DNA of 64,000 nt from Pseudoflavonifractor sp050943825 (GCF_050943825.1 NZ_JBMNPX010000011.1:1-64000), one strand, 5' to 3'. Positions 49,658 through 59,379 are shown, numbered from the stretch's first letter. A program made the numbers and translations. The notes: generated by a model from the letters alone, not told the origin.

Positions 49658-51798
49658 AATTGATTCGCTATCTCAAGCAGGTGAAATGGCCTATCCTGGC
49701 CATTATGCTCCTGCTGGTGGTGCAGGCCTGGTGCGACCTGAGCCTGCCCCAGTACACATCGGATATTGTGGACATCGGCATCCAGCAGGGTGGCATTGAA
49801 CACGCTGCCCCCGACCAGATCCGGGATGAGACCATGGAGAATCTGAAGCTCTTCATGGAAGAGGACGACTGGAACAAGGTAGAGGCCGCCTACACCCTGG
49901 GTGAGGACGGCATCTGGTACCGGAACAGCGTAAATGAGAGCACCCTGGAGGAGCTGGACGAGGTATTCGGTATGCCCATGCTCATGCTCTCCGCCATGGA
50001 GGAGCAGGGCATGGACGCGGCCACCCTCCAGGCCATGCTGACCTCCGGCCAGATGACTCTGGAGCAGCTGGAGGCCATGGCAGACCAGGCCATGGAGCAG
50101 TTCGGCAGCCAGTCCGACATGATCGTGGAGCAGAAGGCCCTCCTCTTCGTCAAGGAGGAGTACGCCGCCATGGGCCTGGATCTGGACCAGATCCAGATGA
50201 ACTATCTGCTCTCCACCGGCGGCAGGATGCTGGGCATCGCCCTGCTGATGGCCGTGGCAGCCATCCTGGTTGGCCTGCTGGCCTCCCGTACCGCCGCCCA
50301 GCTGGGTATGAGCCTGCGGGGCGATGTGTTCAAGACCGTCATGTCCTTCTCCAACACCGAGATTGACAAGTTCTCCACCGCGTCCCTCATCACCCGCTCC
50401 ACCAACGACATCCAGCAGGTGCAGATGGTTGTGGTGCTCATGCTGCGCATCGTCATCTACGCCCCCATCCTGGGTATCGGCGGCATCATCAAGGTGGCCA
50501 CCACCCACACCGGCATGGAGTGGATTATCGCCGTGGCCGTGGGCTCCGCCCTGGTGCTGGTGGCTCTGCTCATGAGCCTGGCCCTGCCCAAGTTCAAGCG
50601 GATGCAGACCCTGGTGGACAAGATGAACCTGGTCTCCCGTGAGATCCTCACCGGCCTGCCCGTCATCCGGGCCTTCAGCCGGGAGAAGCACGAGGAGAAG
50701 CGCTTTGACCTGGCCAATCTGGACCTGAAAAAGACCCAGCTGTTCACCAACCGGGTCATGACCTTCATGATGCCCATGATGATGCTGCTGATGAACGGCG
50801 TGTCCATCCTGATTGTGTGGAACGGCGGCCACGGCATCGACGCGGGCACCATGCAGGTGGGCGACATGATCGCCTTTATCACCTACACCATGCAGATCGT
50901 CATGTCCTTCCTCATGATCGCCATGATCGCTATCTTCCTGCCCCGGGCCAGCGTGGCCGCCGGACGTATCGACGAGGTGCTCCAGACCAAGCCGGTCATC
51001 CGGGACAAGCGGAAGGTGAAGGACAACACCAGGGAGCAGTGGCAGGGCGTGGTGGCCTTTGAGGACGTGTCCTTCCGCTACCCCGACGCGGGCGCCGACG
51101 TGCTGGAGCACATCACCTTCACCGCCCAGCCCGGCCAGACCACCGCCATCATCGGCTCCACCGGCTCGGGCAAGTCCACCCTCCTGAACCTGATCCCCCG
51201 GTTCTTTGATGTGAGCTACGGCCGCATCACCATGGACGGCGTGGACATCCGGGATCTGTCCCAGCACAAGCTCCACGAGCTGCTGGGCTATGTGCCCCAG
51301 AAGGGCGTGCTCTTCTCAGGTGACATCGAGTCCAACCTGAAGTTCGGCGGCGCGGACATCACCGACCAGGCCATGGAGGAGGCGGCGGAGATCGCCCAGG
51401 CCAAGGAGTTTATCGACTCCAAGCCCGACGGCTACCAGACCCCCATCGCCCAGGGCGGCACCAACGTGTCCGGCGGCCAGAAGCAGCGGCTGTCCATCGC
51501 CCGGGCCATCGCCAAGAATCCCAGAGTATTCCTCTTTGACGACTCCTTCTCCGCACTGGACTACAAGACCGACGTGATCCTCCGCCGGGCCCTCAACGAG
51601 AAGGTCAAGGACGCCACCGTCATCATCGTGGCCCAGCGTATCTCCACCATCCTCCACGCCGACCAGATCGTGGTGCTGGACGAGGGCAAGATCGCCGGCA
51701 TCGGCACCCACGAGGAGCTGATGAAGAATTGTCCCACCTATCAGGAAATCGCAAGAAGCCAGCTCTCCGCAGCTGAGTTGGGAGGTGAGGGAGCATGA
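49651..51798 (+). CDS. ABC exporter half-transporter with degenerate ATPase site
   Basis: 715 residues. The membrane domain (1-450) contains an inserted, mostly acidic and helical extracellular segment of about 140 residues between helices 1 and 2 (about 50-190). The nucleotide domain has Walker A (GSTGSGKST), a normal signature (VSGGQKQR), and Walker B ending FLFDDSFSALD, where the catalytic Glu is Asp. The GTG start lies eight bases after AAAGGAG and overlaps the MarR stop. It pairs with the next gene (ATGA overlap) as in BmrC/BmrD or TM287/288. Confidence 0.92.
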   Translation: MLKLIRYLKQVKWPILAIMLLLVVQAWCDLSLPQYTSDIVDIGIQQGGIEHAAPDQIRDETMENLKLFMEEDDWNKVEAAYTLGEDGIWYRNSVNESTLEELDEVFGMPMLMLSAMEEQGMDAATLQAMLTSGQMTLEQLEAMADQAMEQFGSQSDMIVEQKALLFVKEEYAAMGLDLDQIQMNYLLSTGGRMLGIALLMAVAAILVGLLASRTAAQLGMSLRGDVFKTVMSFSNTEIDKFSTASLITRSTNDIQQVQMVVVLMLRIVIYAPILGIGGIIKVATTHTGMEWIIAVAVGSALVLVALLMSLALPKFKRMQTLVDKMNLVSREILTGLPVIRAFSREKHEEKRFDLANLDLKKTQLFTNRVMTFMMPMMMLLMNGVSILIVWNGGHGIDAGTMQVGDMIAFITYTMQIVMSFLMIAMIAIFLPRASVAAGRIDEVLQTKPVIRDKRKVKDNTREQWQGVVAFEDVSFRYPDAGADVLEHITFTAQPGQTTAIIGSTGSGKSTLLNLIPRFFDVSYGRITMDGVDIRDLSQHKLHELLGYVPQKGVLFSGDIESNLKFGGADITDQAMEEAAEIAQAKEFIDSKPDGYQTPIAQGGTNVSGGQKQRLSIARAIAKNPRVFLFDDSFSALDYKTDVILRRALNEKVKDATVIIVAQRISTILHADQIVVLDEGKIAGIGTHEELMKNCPTYQEIARSQLSAAELGGEGA

Positions 51799-53645
51799 AC
51801 GAGACAAAACACACTCCGCCCCGCAGGGGCCCCATGGGAGGCATGGGCCACGGCGGCATGCGGCCCGGCGAGAAGGCCAAGGACTTCAGGGGCACCATCG
51901 GCAAGCTCCTGGCCTACATGGGCCGGTACAAGATCGGACTGCTCTTTGTGCTCCTCTTCGCGGCGTGCTCCACCGTGTTCAACATCTTTGGCCCCAAAAT
52001 CCTGGGCAACGCCACCACCGAGCTGTTCAACGGCCTGGTGGCCAAAATCAGCGGCACCGGCGGCATCGACTTCGGCCGCATCGCCCAGATCCTCCTCTTC
52101 CTCCTGGGCATGTACCTCATCGCCGCCCTCTTCGGCTCCATCCAGGGCTGGATTATGAGCGGCATCGCCCAGAAGATGGCCTACCGCATGCGCCGGGATA
52201 TCTCGGAAAAGATCAACCGCATGCCCATGAAGTACTTTGAGTCCCGTACCGTGGGCGAGGTTCTCTCCCGCATCACCAACGACGTGGACACCATGGGCCA
52301 GAGCCTCAACCAGAGCATCACCCAGCTTATCACCTCGGTGACCATGATCATCGGTGTATTCATCATGATGCTCACTATCAGTCCCCTGATGACCCTCATC
52401 GCCGTCATCATCCTGCCCGTGTCCATGCTGCTTATCAGCATCGTGGTAAAGCACTCCCAGAAGTACTTCAAGGCCCAGCAGGAGTACCTGGGCCACATCA
52501 ACGGCCAGGTGGAGGAGTGCTACTCCGGCCACAACGTCATCCGGGCCTTCAACCAGGAGGAGACCGTCAAGGCCAGATTTGACGAGACCAACCGCATCCT
52601 GTTCCAGTCCGCCTGGAAGAGCCAGTTCTTCTCCGGTATGATGCAGCCCATCATGAACTTTGTGGGCAACCTGGGCTATGTGGCCGTGGCCGTGTCCGGC
52701 AGCATGCTGGCTGTGGCCGGGGTCATCAAGGTGGGCGACATCCAGGCCTTCATCCAGTACGTGAAGAACTTCACCCAGCCCATCACCCAGATTGCCCAGG
52801 TCTCCAACATGCTCCAGTCCATGGCCGCCGCCGCCGAGCGGGTCTTTGAGTTCCTGGACGAGGAGGAGGAGACCGCCGACCCCGCCCAGCCCGCCTCTCT
52901 GGCCGACGTGAAGGGCGGCGTGGACTTTGACCACGTCCACTTCGGCTACAACCCCGACAAGATCATCATCAACGACTTCTCCGCCCACGTGGAGCCGGGC
53001 CAGATGGTGGCCATCGTTGGCCCCACCGGCGCGGGCAAGACCACCATGGTCAAGCTGCTCATGCGGTTCTACGACGTCAACTCTGGCGCCATCCGGGTGG
53101 ATGGCCACGACGTGCGGGAGTTCCGCCGGGCCGACCTGCGGGAGACCTTCGGCATGGTGCTCCAGGACACCTGGCTGTTCAAGGGCACCATCATGGAGAA
53201 CATCCGCTACGGCCGCCTGGATGCCAGCGATGAGGAGGTCATCGCCGCCGCCAAGGCCGCCCACGTCCACCACTTCATCCAGACCCTCCCCGGGGCCTAC
53301 CAGATGGAGCTCAACGAGGACGCCACCAACATCTCCCAGGGCCAGAAGCAGCTTCTGACCATCGCCCGGGCCATCCTGGCCGACAACAAGATCATGATTC
53401 TGGATGAGGCCACCTCCTCGGTGGATACCCGAACCGAGCACCTCATCCAGGACGCCATGGCCAACCTGATGAAGGGCCGCACCAGCTTTGTCATCGCCCA
53501 CCGGCTCTCCACCATCAAGAACGCCGACCTCATCCTGGTGATGAAGGACGGCGACATCGTGGAGCAGGGCAACCATGAACAGCTGCTGGCCAAGGGCGGC
53601 TTCTACGCCGGCCTCTACAACTCCCAGTTCGAGGACGTGGGATAA
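51795..53645 (+). CDS. ABC exporter half-transporter, partner subunit
   Basis: 616 residues: a basic, Gly/Pro-rich start, six membrane helices (about 40-345), and a nucleotide domain with Walker A (GPTGAGKTT), a full Walker B plus catalytic Glu (IMILDEATSSVD), but the signature ISQGQKQL in place of LSGGQ. The weak signature faces the Asp-containing site of the partner, so one composite ATP site is degenerate and the other is complete, as in known heterodimeric multidrug exporters. The substrate is unknown. Confidence 0.94.
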   Translation: MNETKHTPPRRGPMGGMGHGGMRPGEKAKDFRGTIGKLLAYMGRYKIGLLFVLLFAACSTVFNIFGPKILGNATTELFNGLVAKISGTGGIDFGRIAQILLFLLGMYLIAALFGSIQGWIMSGIAQKMAYRMRRDISEKINRMPMKYFESRTVGEVLSRITNDVDTMGQSLNQSITQLITSVTMIIGVFIMMLTISPLMTLIAVIILPVSMLLISIVVKHSQKYFKAQQEYLGHINGQVEECYSGHNVIRAFNQEETVKARFDETNRILFQSAWKSQFFSGMMQPIMNFVGNLGYVAVAVSGSMLAVAGVIKVGDIQAFIQYVKNFTQPITQIAQVSNMLQSMAAAAERVFEFLDEEEETADPAQPASLADVKGGVDFDHVHFGYNPDKIIINDFSAHVEPGQMVAIVGPTGAGKTTMVKLLMRFYDVNSGAIRVDGHDVREFRRADLRETFGMVLQDTWLFKGTIMENIRYGRLDASDEEVIAAAKAAHVHHFIQTLPGAYQMELNEDATNISQGQKQLLTIARAILADNKIMILDEATSSVDTRTEHLIQDAMANLMKGRTSFVIAHRLSTIKNADLILVMKDGDIVEQGNHEQLLAKGGFYAGLYNSQFEDVG

Positions 53646-53651
53646 ACAGAC

Positions 53652-53687
53652 AAAACGCCCGCCGCGCAGATGCGCGGCGGGCGTTTT
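53652..53687. terminator. Bidirectional terminator
   Basis: A 17-bp stem with a 2-base loop between AAAA and TTTT, separating the exporter operon from the convergent DegV gene. Confidence 0.9.
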
Positions 53688-53704
53688 CTGTATATGGATT
53701 GCGG

Positions 53705-54577
53705 TCAGCGGCCGGTGCCCCAGAAGGAGAGGGCCATGACGCCGGGACCGGTGTGGGCGCCGATGATGGGGCCCATGTGGAAGATGGTGACCTCCGCGTC
53801 GGGGTGCCGCTCCAGAACGGTGGCCTTCAGGAACTCCGCGTCGGACAGGCAGTCGCCGTGGCAGATGAACACCTGACGGCTCAGATCCGGGGTCCAGTCC
53901 TTGTCCATGTGGTCCACCAGGGCCAGCAGGGAGTTCTTGCGGCCACGGGCCTTGGCGGTGTTGGTCAGGTGCCCCTCACTGTCACAGTGCATTACGGGTT
54001 TAATCTGCAGGGCGGAGCCCACCACGGCGGTGGCGGCGGAGATGCGCCCGCCCCGGCGCAGGTGGTTCAGGTCCTCCACCGTGAACCAGTGGGCCGCATT
54101 CTGTTTGTGGTCCTCCACCCAGGCGGCCAGCTCCTCCAGGCTCAGACCAGCGGCCTTCCGGGCCGCAGCCTCAGTCACCAGCAGGCCCTCGCCGGCAGAG
54201 GCGGCCAGGGAATCCACACAGATCAGCGTCCGGTCGGGGTACTTCTCCCGCAGGTCCTCCATGCAGATTTTCGCCGCCTGGATGGTGCCGGACAGACCAG
54301 AGGAGAAGCAGATGTACAGCACGTCCAGCCCCTGGTCCAGGCAGCGGGTAAAGTGCTCCTCATAGACAGTGGGGTTGATCTGGGACGTGGAGCCCATCTT
54401 GCCCCCGCGCATTCCGGCAAAGAACTCCTCGCCGGTGATGTTGCCCCCGGGGCCGAAGGTGTAGGGCACGCCGCCCAGCTGGCACTCCATGGGGATAATC
54501 TCCACGCCAATCTGGCTGGCCCAGGCCTCGGTCAGGTCCGCGGTGGCGTCGGTAATAATCTGATAGCCGCTCATCAT
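53705..54577 (-). CDS. DegV-family fatty-acid-binding protein
   Basis: 290 residues. The DegV start (YQIITDATADLTEAW), the fatty-acid pocket (KMGSTSQINPTVYEEHFTRC, CFSSGLSGTIQAA) and the C-terminal IGAHTGPGVMALSFWG segment are all present. In Firmicutes these proteins deliver exogenous fatty acids to the FakA kinase (FakB role); fakA is not in the window. Two adjacent ATG codons (54577, 54574) follow AAAGGAG; the second is better spaced. Confidence 0.92.
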   Translation of the reverse strand: MMSGYQIITDATADLTEAWASQIGVEIIPMECQLGGVPYTFGPGGNITGEEFFAGMRGGKMGSTSQINPTVYEEHFTRCLDQGLDVLYICFSSGLSGTIQAAKICMEDLREKYPDRTLICVDSLAASAGEGLLVTEAAARKAAGLSLEELAAWVEDHKQNAAHWFTVEDLNHLRRGGRISAATAVVGSALQIKPVMHCDSEGHLTNTAKARGRKNSLLALVDHMDKDWTPDLSRQVFICHGDCLSDAEFLKATVLERHPDAEVTIFHMGPIIGAHTGPGVMALSFWGTGR

Positions 54578-54752
54578 AACACTCCTTTATTTCCCGTGCG
54601 GCGGTCGCCGCACAAATAGACGGATGCTGCCCTCATTATACAGCCTGGAGCGGCAGGCCGCAAGGACGGAAGTCCAGCGGCGGGAAAAAGGGAGAAAATA
54701 GAATACAAAATGTATATTATGGAATCTAAAATACGAATTGGAACGAAAAATG
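54578..54752. other. Gap upstream of degV and downstream of the sigma-linked membrane gene
   Basis: About 175 bp. A small G+C-rich stem lies near 54596-54612, and an AT-rich tract at 54690-54735 may serve as a promoter for degV. There is nothing else I can support. Confidence 0.35.
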
Positions 54753-55433
54753 TCAGCAATCCAACTCTCGCTGGATAGCGGTCCAGACGGCTGGGCAGGG
54801 CAGGGCGCCGCTTTCCCGCACTGCCTGTGCGGCGCGGCGGCGGGTCATGGGGCGGGCGATGCCTGACACCGGCGGCCGTCCGGCGGGCTGGAGCAGCATC
54901 CGGCGCAGGGGGAAGGCCAGGAAGAGCACCAGCAGGAACAGGAGGGGGACGAGAGACCAGGAGAAGGGGGAGCTACTCTGGCGGTTGGGGAGGAAGGGCT
55001 GGGGCAGGACGGGAGCGTCTGTACCAGGGGTAAAGGAGATTTCATAAGGGCCTACCGACAGCTCTACCATGTCGCCGTATTCTGCACGGAGGTAGTCGGC
55101 ATAGGCTTCCGCCGCCTCCTGGCCGTTCAGGGTGGTGATAGTGACCTGGATGCAGTGGATACAGGGCGCGCCGTCTGTATTGAGGCCATTGCCCCGGCTG
55201 CCCAGGCCTAAGGTGACAATTGGATTGCCCGCTGTTCCCACCAGTTCGGAGAGCTCGTTGTAGACCTCCATGAGCTGGGCGTGGGACCAGCGGCAGGAGG
55301 TAGAGGACACGCTGTCGGTGCTGTCCGCGGCGGCAATGGCGGAGTCTGTTGGGACCGCCGCCTCGGCGCTGGCAGTTGGTAAAGCCAGCGCCGCCAGAAG
55401 GAGCAGTGAGAGAAACATATAACGCAGTTTCAT
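54753..55433 (-). CDS. Signal-anchored membrane protein paired with an ECF sigma gene
   Basis: 226 residues: a signal peptide or anchor (about 1-26), an extracytoplasmic domain (about 27-150) with NELSELVGTAGNPIVTLGLG and a CxxC pair (PCIHCIQV), one membrane helix (about 154-178), and a short basic cytoplasmic tail (about 180-226). It follows the ECF sigma gene after 15 bp, and the start has GGAGG. The position suggests a role as anti-sigma or sensor, but it has no zinc-finger or DUF4367 motif. I do not recognise the family. Confidence 0.7.
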   Translation of the reverse strand: MKLRYMFLSLLLLAALALPTASAEAAVPTDSAIAAADSTDSVSSTSCRWSHAQLMEVYNELSELVGTAGNPIVTLGLGSRGNGLNTDGAPCIHCIQVTITTLNGQEAAEAYADYLRAEYGDMVELSVGPYEISFTPGTDAPVLPQPFLPNRQSSSPFSWSLVPLLFLLVLFLAFPLRRMLLQPAGRPPVSGIARPMTRRRAAQAVRESGALPCPAVWTAIQRELDC

Positions 55434-55448
55434 GGTTACCTCCAATCG

Positions 55449-55955
55449 TCATCCGTTCAGATAGTCCCGCACCCGCCCGATGGCGGTGTGGTAGCGCCGC
55501 AGGGCCGTGCCCAGAGGAATGCCCAGCAGATGGGCGCACTCCCGGAACCGGAGCCCGCCGTTGAGGTGCAGGCTCACCAGCAGGCGGTCCTCTGATGAGA
55601 GCCTGTTTAGTGCGGCCTCCACGTCCAGCCCCAGGTCCAGATCTGCCTGTGGGATGGGCAGGCTGCCGTCCTCCAGGGGAAGCGCGTCTTTGCGGGCGCG
55701 GAGGTGGTCCACCGCCAGATTGCGGGCCACCTGAAAGACCCAGGCCCTGGGGTGGGTCACCTCCGGACCGGGCGGCTGCCGGTAGAGCCTGAGAAAGGTC
55801 TCCTGGAGCAGGTCCTCGGCGCTCTGCCGGTCTCCCACCAGCCGGAGGAGCACGGTGTAAACCGGCGGGGACAGGACCTCATAGAGGGTGTGGAAGGCCT
55901 CCCGATCCCCGTTCCGCAGCGCGGAGAATGAGCTGTTGAGCTGATGTTCCGTCAT
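55449..55955 (-). CDS. ECF sigma factor
   Basis: 168 residues: region 2 (FHTLYEVLSPPVYTVLLRLV ... SAEDLLQETFLRLYRQ ... AWVFQVARNLAVDHLRARK) and region 4 (LSSEDRLLVSLHLNGGLRFR ... GIPLGTALRRYHTAIGRVRD). GGAGGAC precedes the ATG at 55955. It is co-transcribed with the membrane protein just downstream and separated by a terminator from the BlaR1-like gene upstream. Confidence 0.92.
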   Translation of the reverse strand: MTEHQLNSSFSALRNGDREAFHTLYEVLSPPVYTVLLRLVGDRQSAEDLLQETFLRLYRQPPGPEVTHPRAWVFQVARNLAVDHLRARKDALPLEDGSLPIPQADLDLGLDVEAALNRLSSEDRLLVSLHLNGGLRFRECAHLLGIPLGTALRRYHTAIGRVRDYLNG

Positions 55956-56030
55956 GGGCCGTCCTCCTCTCTTTCCTATCCTTTATGACGAAAAACAGAA
56001 CGGATTTATTCGGCAGATAACAGAAAAATT

Positions 56031-56059
56031 CCGGCCCGCCGGGGAGCGCGGCGGGCCGG
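56031..56059 (-). terminator. Terminator of the blaI-blaR1-like operon
   Basis: A 10-bp G+C stem with a 9-base loop, followed on the minus strand by AATTTTT. It ends the transcript 5 bases after the BlaR1-like stop codon. Confidence 0.75.
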
Positions 56060-56064
56060 AGGGG

Positions 56065-59000
56065 TCAGTAGGTAAACATGGTGGGGAAATAGAGCCCGGC
56101 GTTGTCATCCAGCAGGAGGCAGTAGGAGGGGGAGGTATTTTCCCCGTTGTAGAGATAGAAGAACTGCAGGCTGCCGTGGGTGATGTAGGTGCGGGCATAG
56201 GCCAGGCGCTCATGGGAGGTGTAATACATCTCGGTGCTGAAGTAGGTGGTGCCGAAGAGCATCTGATTGTGGAAATAGGACTTGGACAGGAGGGAACCGT
56301 CGTCCCAATAGGAGAAGGTCACGTCCAGAACATCCACCTGATTGCCCGATTCATCCGTTCCGGTGCCCTGGAATTCCTCCGGCTTGCCGTCTGCCCGGTA
56401 GGAATACTGGGAGCGGAAACCGGACACCACTTCCGAGCCGTCGGTGCCCCAGGGGGTCAGGACAGAGTAGGCATCGGCGTTGCCCAGCAGGCCGCAGGCG
56501 TAGGGGTCGTCCCACGCTGTGGGGGCGGTGGTGCCGTGGAACCCGAAGGCGTAGATATAGGGGACCGCCAGGGGACCGTCGGCCCCCTCCCAGACATACC
56601 GGAAGCCGCAGCCCTTGCCCGTCTCAGGGTCGAACCAGAGCTGGAGCTGCAGGGTGCCGTCCTGCGGGGTACAGTAGACATAATACATATCCCCCCAGTC
56701 AAAGCCGTACTCCGAGAGAATCTCCGAGCGGGTGGGAGTGTGCTCAACGGCATAATTGCCGGTGTCCTCCGCCCAGGCGTCCACCGGTGCGTCGGGCAGC
56801 ACAGAAGGGTAGAGGGTCAGAGTGCTGGAGCCCGGGTCCAGGCGGAAGGCGGAGCCGTCAAAGGACACCTCGGCGGCATAGCTGGCCGCATAGCCCAGCG
56901 TGTTCCGGACCATCAGCTCATAGGTGGCCCGGATGGGCACGGTGGACAGGTCAAAGGAGTTGATCCAGCCGGACGCCGCTTTTATCCCGGACAGGTCCTC
57001 CGACGGGTCGGTCAGGTCGGTAATGTCACACTCCGCTTGCCCTTTGGGCCAGCTGATGGTGAGAAGGGCTCTGTCCCCATCCCGGCGGGCGGAGCTGTCC
57101 AGCTGGTCATTTACCGCCTGGCCCAGGTCCTCCCAGGAGAAACTGGCAACCTGGCCGAAGGCACTGCTTTGGAGCTGGAAGATGTGAAGGTCCCAGGTGC
57201 TGACCCCTGTCCCGGTTCCGTCGGACACCACGGCGGCCAGCTCTTCCGCGCCATCCCCGTCGTAGTCAGCCAGAGCCAGGGTGGCGGGAAGAATCTGGGG
57301 GCCGGTATTGTAGGTGAGGTTAGGATAGTAGGCCACCTGCTCCCCCTGGCGCAGGAGCATGCCGCTCCGTCCGGCGACTTTCTCGTTGAAGCCATAGAGG
57401 GTGATGTCCGCCTCGGGCAGGTCGCCCAGAATGCGGATGGGGTAGGTCTCCCACACCTGAGGGTCGTCAAAGGAGCGCTTCACACTGCCGATATACAGGT
57501 TGTCCGGGTCGGGCAGGTCGGCGGCGGTCAGATCCGCCGGCAGCGGCTCAGTCTGGGTGGTGAGCGGCTCGGAGGATACGGCATCTCCCAGCCCCAGCAG
57601 GCCAATCCAGCTCTTGGTCACGCCGCTGGGGTACTGGTAGGTCAGCCGCAGCCCCAGCAGGCCGTCGGGGATATTCCCGGGGAGACGGAAGGCCGAGCTG
57701 GGGGCAAGATCGGCGCTTTCGTCCACAGACTGAGCGTTCAGCTGGCTCAGGGGTGCGCCCACCTCAGTGTAGCTGCTTCCGTCCAGGGCATAGAGCTCCA
57801 CCGTGTACCCCACTGCATCAGTGGGATGGGAAAGGGCGATGAGGGCATCCCCATCGGTGAGGACCAGGGGCTGGGTGTCCCGCAGGGTGGAGAAGGGAGA
57901 ACTGTTCCGCAGGGACAGCTCCTGACCGCCTGCCACTACGGCGGGAGCTTCCCGATCCACACCAGTCAGGACAGAGGGCATCCGTACCCGGAAGGAATAC
58001 CGGGCGGTGAGAGTCCGGACGCCGCTGCCCCAGCGGGCGGTGATGACAAAGCCGCGCAGCTCAGTGCCTGTGCCGCCGGCATCGGAACGGGATGAGAGGG
58101 AAAAGGCGGCGGAACCGTCCTCTCTTAACTGCAAATTACGGGACATGGGGGTGGGCTCCGCGTTGGAGAGAAGAGAGTCTGTCCCATCCAGACTGACCGG
58201 GGGAATTCCGGGCACAGAGAGCTGGACGGAGGTGTGGGTGGAGCCGGTGAGGAGGGGCGTGCTGTCCCAGTCGAGGGCGTCGGTTTCGGGGGAGAGGGTA
58301 ATGGAGGTGCCCTCCACCGTGAGGGTCAGCTCAGGGGCGGTTTCAGGTACCTGGGCGGGATTGGCGGCCAGCATGTAGCAGGAGACCAGCAGCGCAATCA
58401 GAGCTACTGCCACCAGGGCGGCGGCGGGCCGCTTCCACCGGAGTGCGCCCTTTACCCGGCCCTTTACGTCGTTCTCACCGAAGGCCAGAGGCACCCGCAG
58501 CGGGTGGGCGGCGGCCAGGGAGAGCAGAGCGGAAGAATAATTTTTTCGGATATCCTCCGGGCTGCGGCGGAGGACGGCCTCGTCACAGGCGGCCTCCATG
58601 TCCCGGCAGGAGAGGAACCAGCTCACCCACAGCAGGGGGTTGAACCAGTGGACCGCTAGGGCCAGAAAGGCCAGCACCTTGACGATATGGTCCCCGCGGC
58701 GGATGTGGGAGCGCTCATGAAGCATGACATACCGCCGGGTGTCTCCGGTCAGGCCCAGGGGGAGATAGATTTTGGGCGGAAAGAAGCCCAGCACAAAGGG
58801 GGAGTCCACCCGGTCGCTCTCCCAGGCGCCGTCGGGGGTGCGGACGGCGGCGGACAGCCTCAGCCGCAGGCGCAGCCAGGACAGCAGGCTCCATAGCCAC
58901 AGCACCAGCACGCCCAGAACCCAGATAACGGACAGCACAGGCATCCAGCCGGTCTCCACGGTGGCAGGGGGAGAGATACCGTCCGGCCCGGTGACCACGT

Positions 59001-59379
59001 AGGACCCGCCGCCATCCTCCGGGGCAGGGGAGACCACGATTCCACCGCCGTTCACGCCTGCCTGATAGCGATCGTGGCTCTGGGGGCTGTCCCAGATAAC
59101 CTGGTTGCCGCTCAGGTCGCCGTCGGAGAAGTCGGCCACCTGTTCCTCCGCTGCCGGGAAAAGAGAGAGCAGGCTCCAGTTGCTGGAGAAGGACACAGGA
59201 CACACCATGCGGAACAGCACCACCGCCCACAGCAGAAATACAATGGCACGGGGGACCTCCAGTATCCGCATGACAGCCCGGATGAGCAGCACCGCCAAGG
59301 CTGTGGCGGCGGCGGTCAGGCTCATGACCAGCACCGCCTGAAACAGGTCGGGCAGCACGGCGGAAAACAGGTTATTCAT
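56065..59379 (-). CDS. BlaR1/MecR1-type M56 metalloprotease with very large sensor domain
   Basis: 1104 residues, about twice the usual BlaR1. Four helices (about 10-35, 44-62, 147-170 and 316-338) surround the M56 protease, with the zinc motif H221-E-R-S-H225 and the Glu ligand region EAACDEAVLRRS. From residue 340 to the end lie about 765 extracytoplasmic residues that do not resemble the penicillin-binding sensor of BlaR1. One part (LALADYDGDGAEELAAVV) is FG-GAP-like. No SxxK/SxN/KTG set of a penicilloyl serine enzyme is evident. The ATG follows GGAGG and overlaps the blaI-like stop codon by 8 bases. Confidence 0.85.
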   Translation of the reverse strand: MNNLFSAVLPDLFQAVLVMSLTAAATALAVLLIRAVMRILEVPRAIVFLLWAVVLFRMVCPVSFSSNWSLLSLFPAAEEQVADFSDGDLSGNQVIWDSPQSHDRYQAGVNGGGIVVSPAPEDGGGSYVVTGPDGISPPATVETGWMPVLSVIWVLGVLVLWLWSLLSWLRLRLRLSAAVRTPDGAWESDRVDSPFVLGFFPPKIYLPLGLTGDTRRYVMLHERSHIRRGDHIVKVLAFLALAVHWFNPLLWVSWFLSCRDMEAACDEAVLRRSPEDIRKNYSSALLSLAAAHPLRVPLAFGENDVKGRVKGALRWKRPAAALVAVALIALLVSCYMLAANPAQVPETAPELTLTVEGTSITLSPETDALDWDSTPLLTGSTHTSVQLSVPGIPPVSLDGTDSLLSNAEPTPMSRNLQLREDGSAAFSLSSRSDAGGTGTELRGFVITARWGSGVRTLTARYSFRVRMPSVLTGVDREAPAVVAGGQELSLRNSSPFSTLRDTQPLVLTDGDALIALSHPTDAVGYTVELYALDGSSYTEVGAPLSQLNAQSVDESADLAPSSAFRLPGNIPDGLLGLRLTYQYPSGVTKSWIGLLGLGDAVSSEPLTTQTEPLPADLTAADLPDPDNLYIGSVKRSFDDPQVWETYPIRILGDLPEADITLYGFNEKVAGRSGMLLRQGEQVAYYPNLTYNTGPQILPATLALADYDGDGAEELAAVVSDGTGTGVSTWDLHIFQLQSSAFGQVASFSWEDLGQAVNDQLDSSARRDGDRALLTISWPKGQAECDITDLTDPSEDLSGIKAASGWINSFDLSTVPIRATYELMVRNTLGYAASYAAEVSFDGSAFRLDPGSSTLTLYPSVLPDAPVDAWAEDTGNYAVEHTPTRSEILSEYGFDWGDMYYVYCTPQDGTLQLQLWFDPETGKGCGFRYVWEGADGPLAVPYIYAFGFHGTTAPTAWDDPYACGLLGNADAYSVLTPWGTDGSEVVSGFRSQYSYRADGKPEEFQGTGTDESGNQVDVLDVTFSYWDDGSLLSKSYFHNQMLFGTTYFSTEMYYTSHERLAYARTYITHGSLQFFYLYNGENTSPSYCLLLDDNAGLYFPTMFTY

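Noticed and set aside
55954..58095. Long plus-strand frame opposite the BlaR1-like sensor domain.
   Set aside because: The minus-strand gene has coherent membrane and protease motifs and is coupled to blaI. The plus frame has only low-complexity Gly/Val/Gln sequence.
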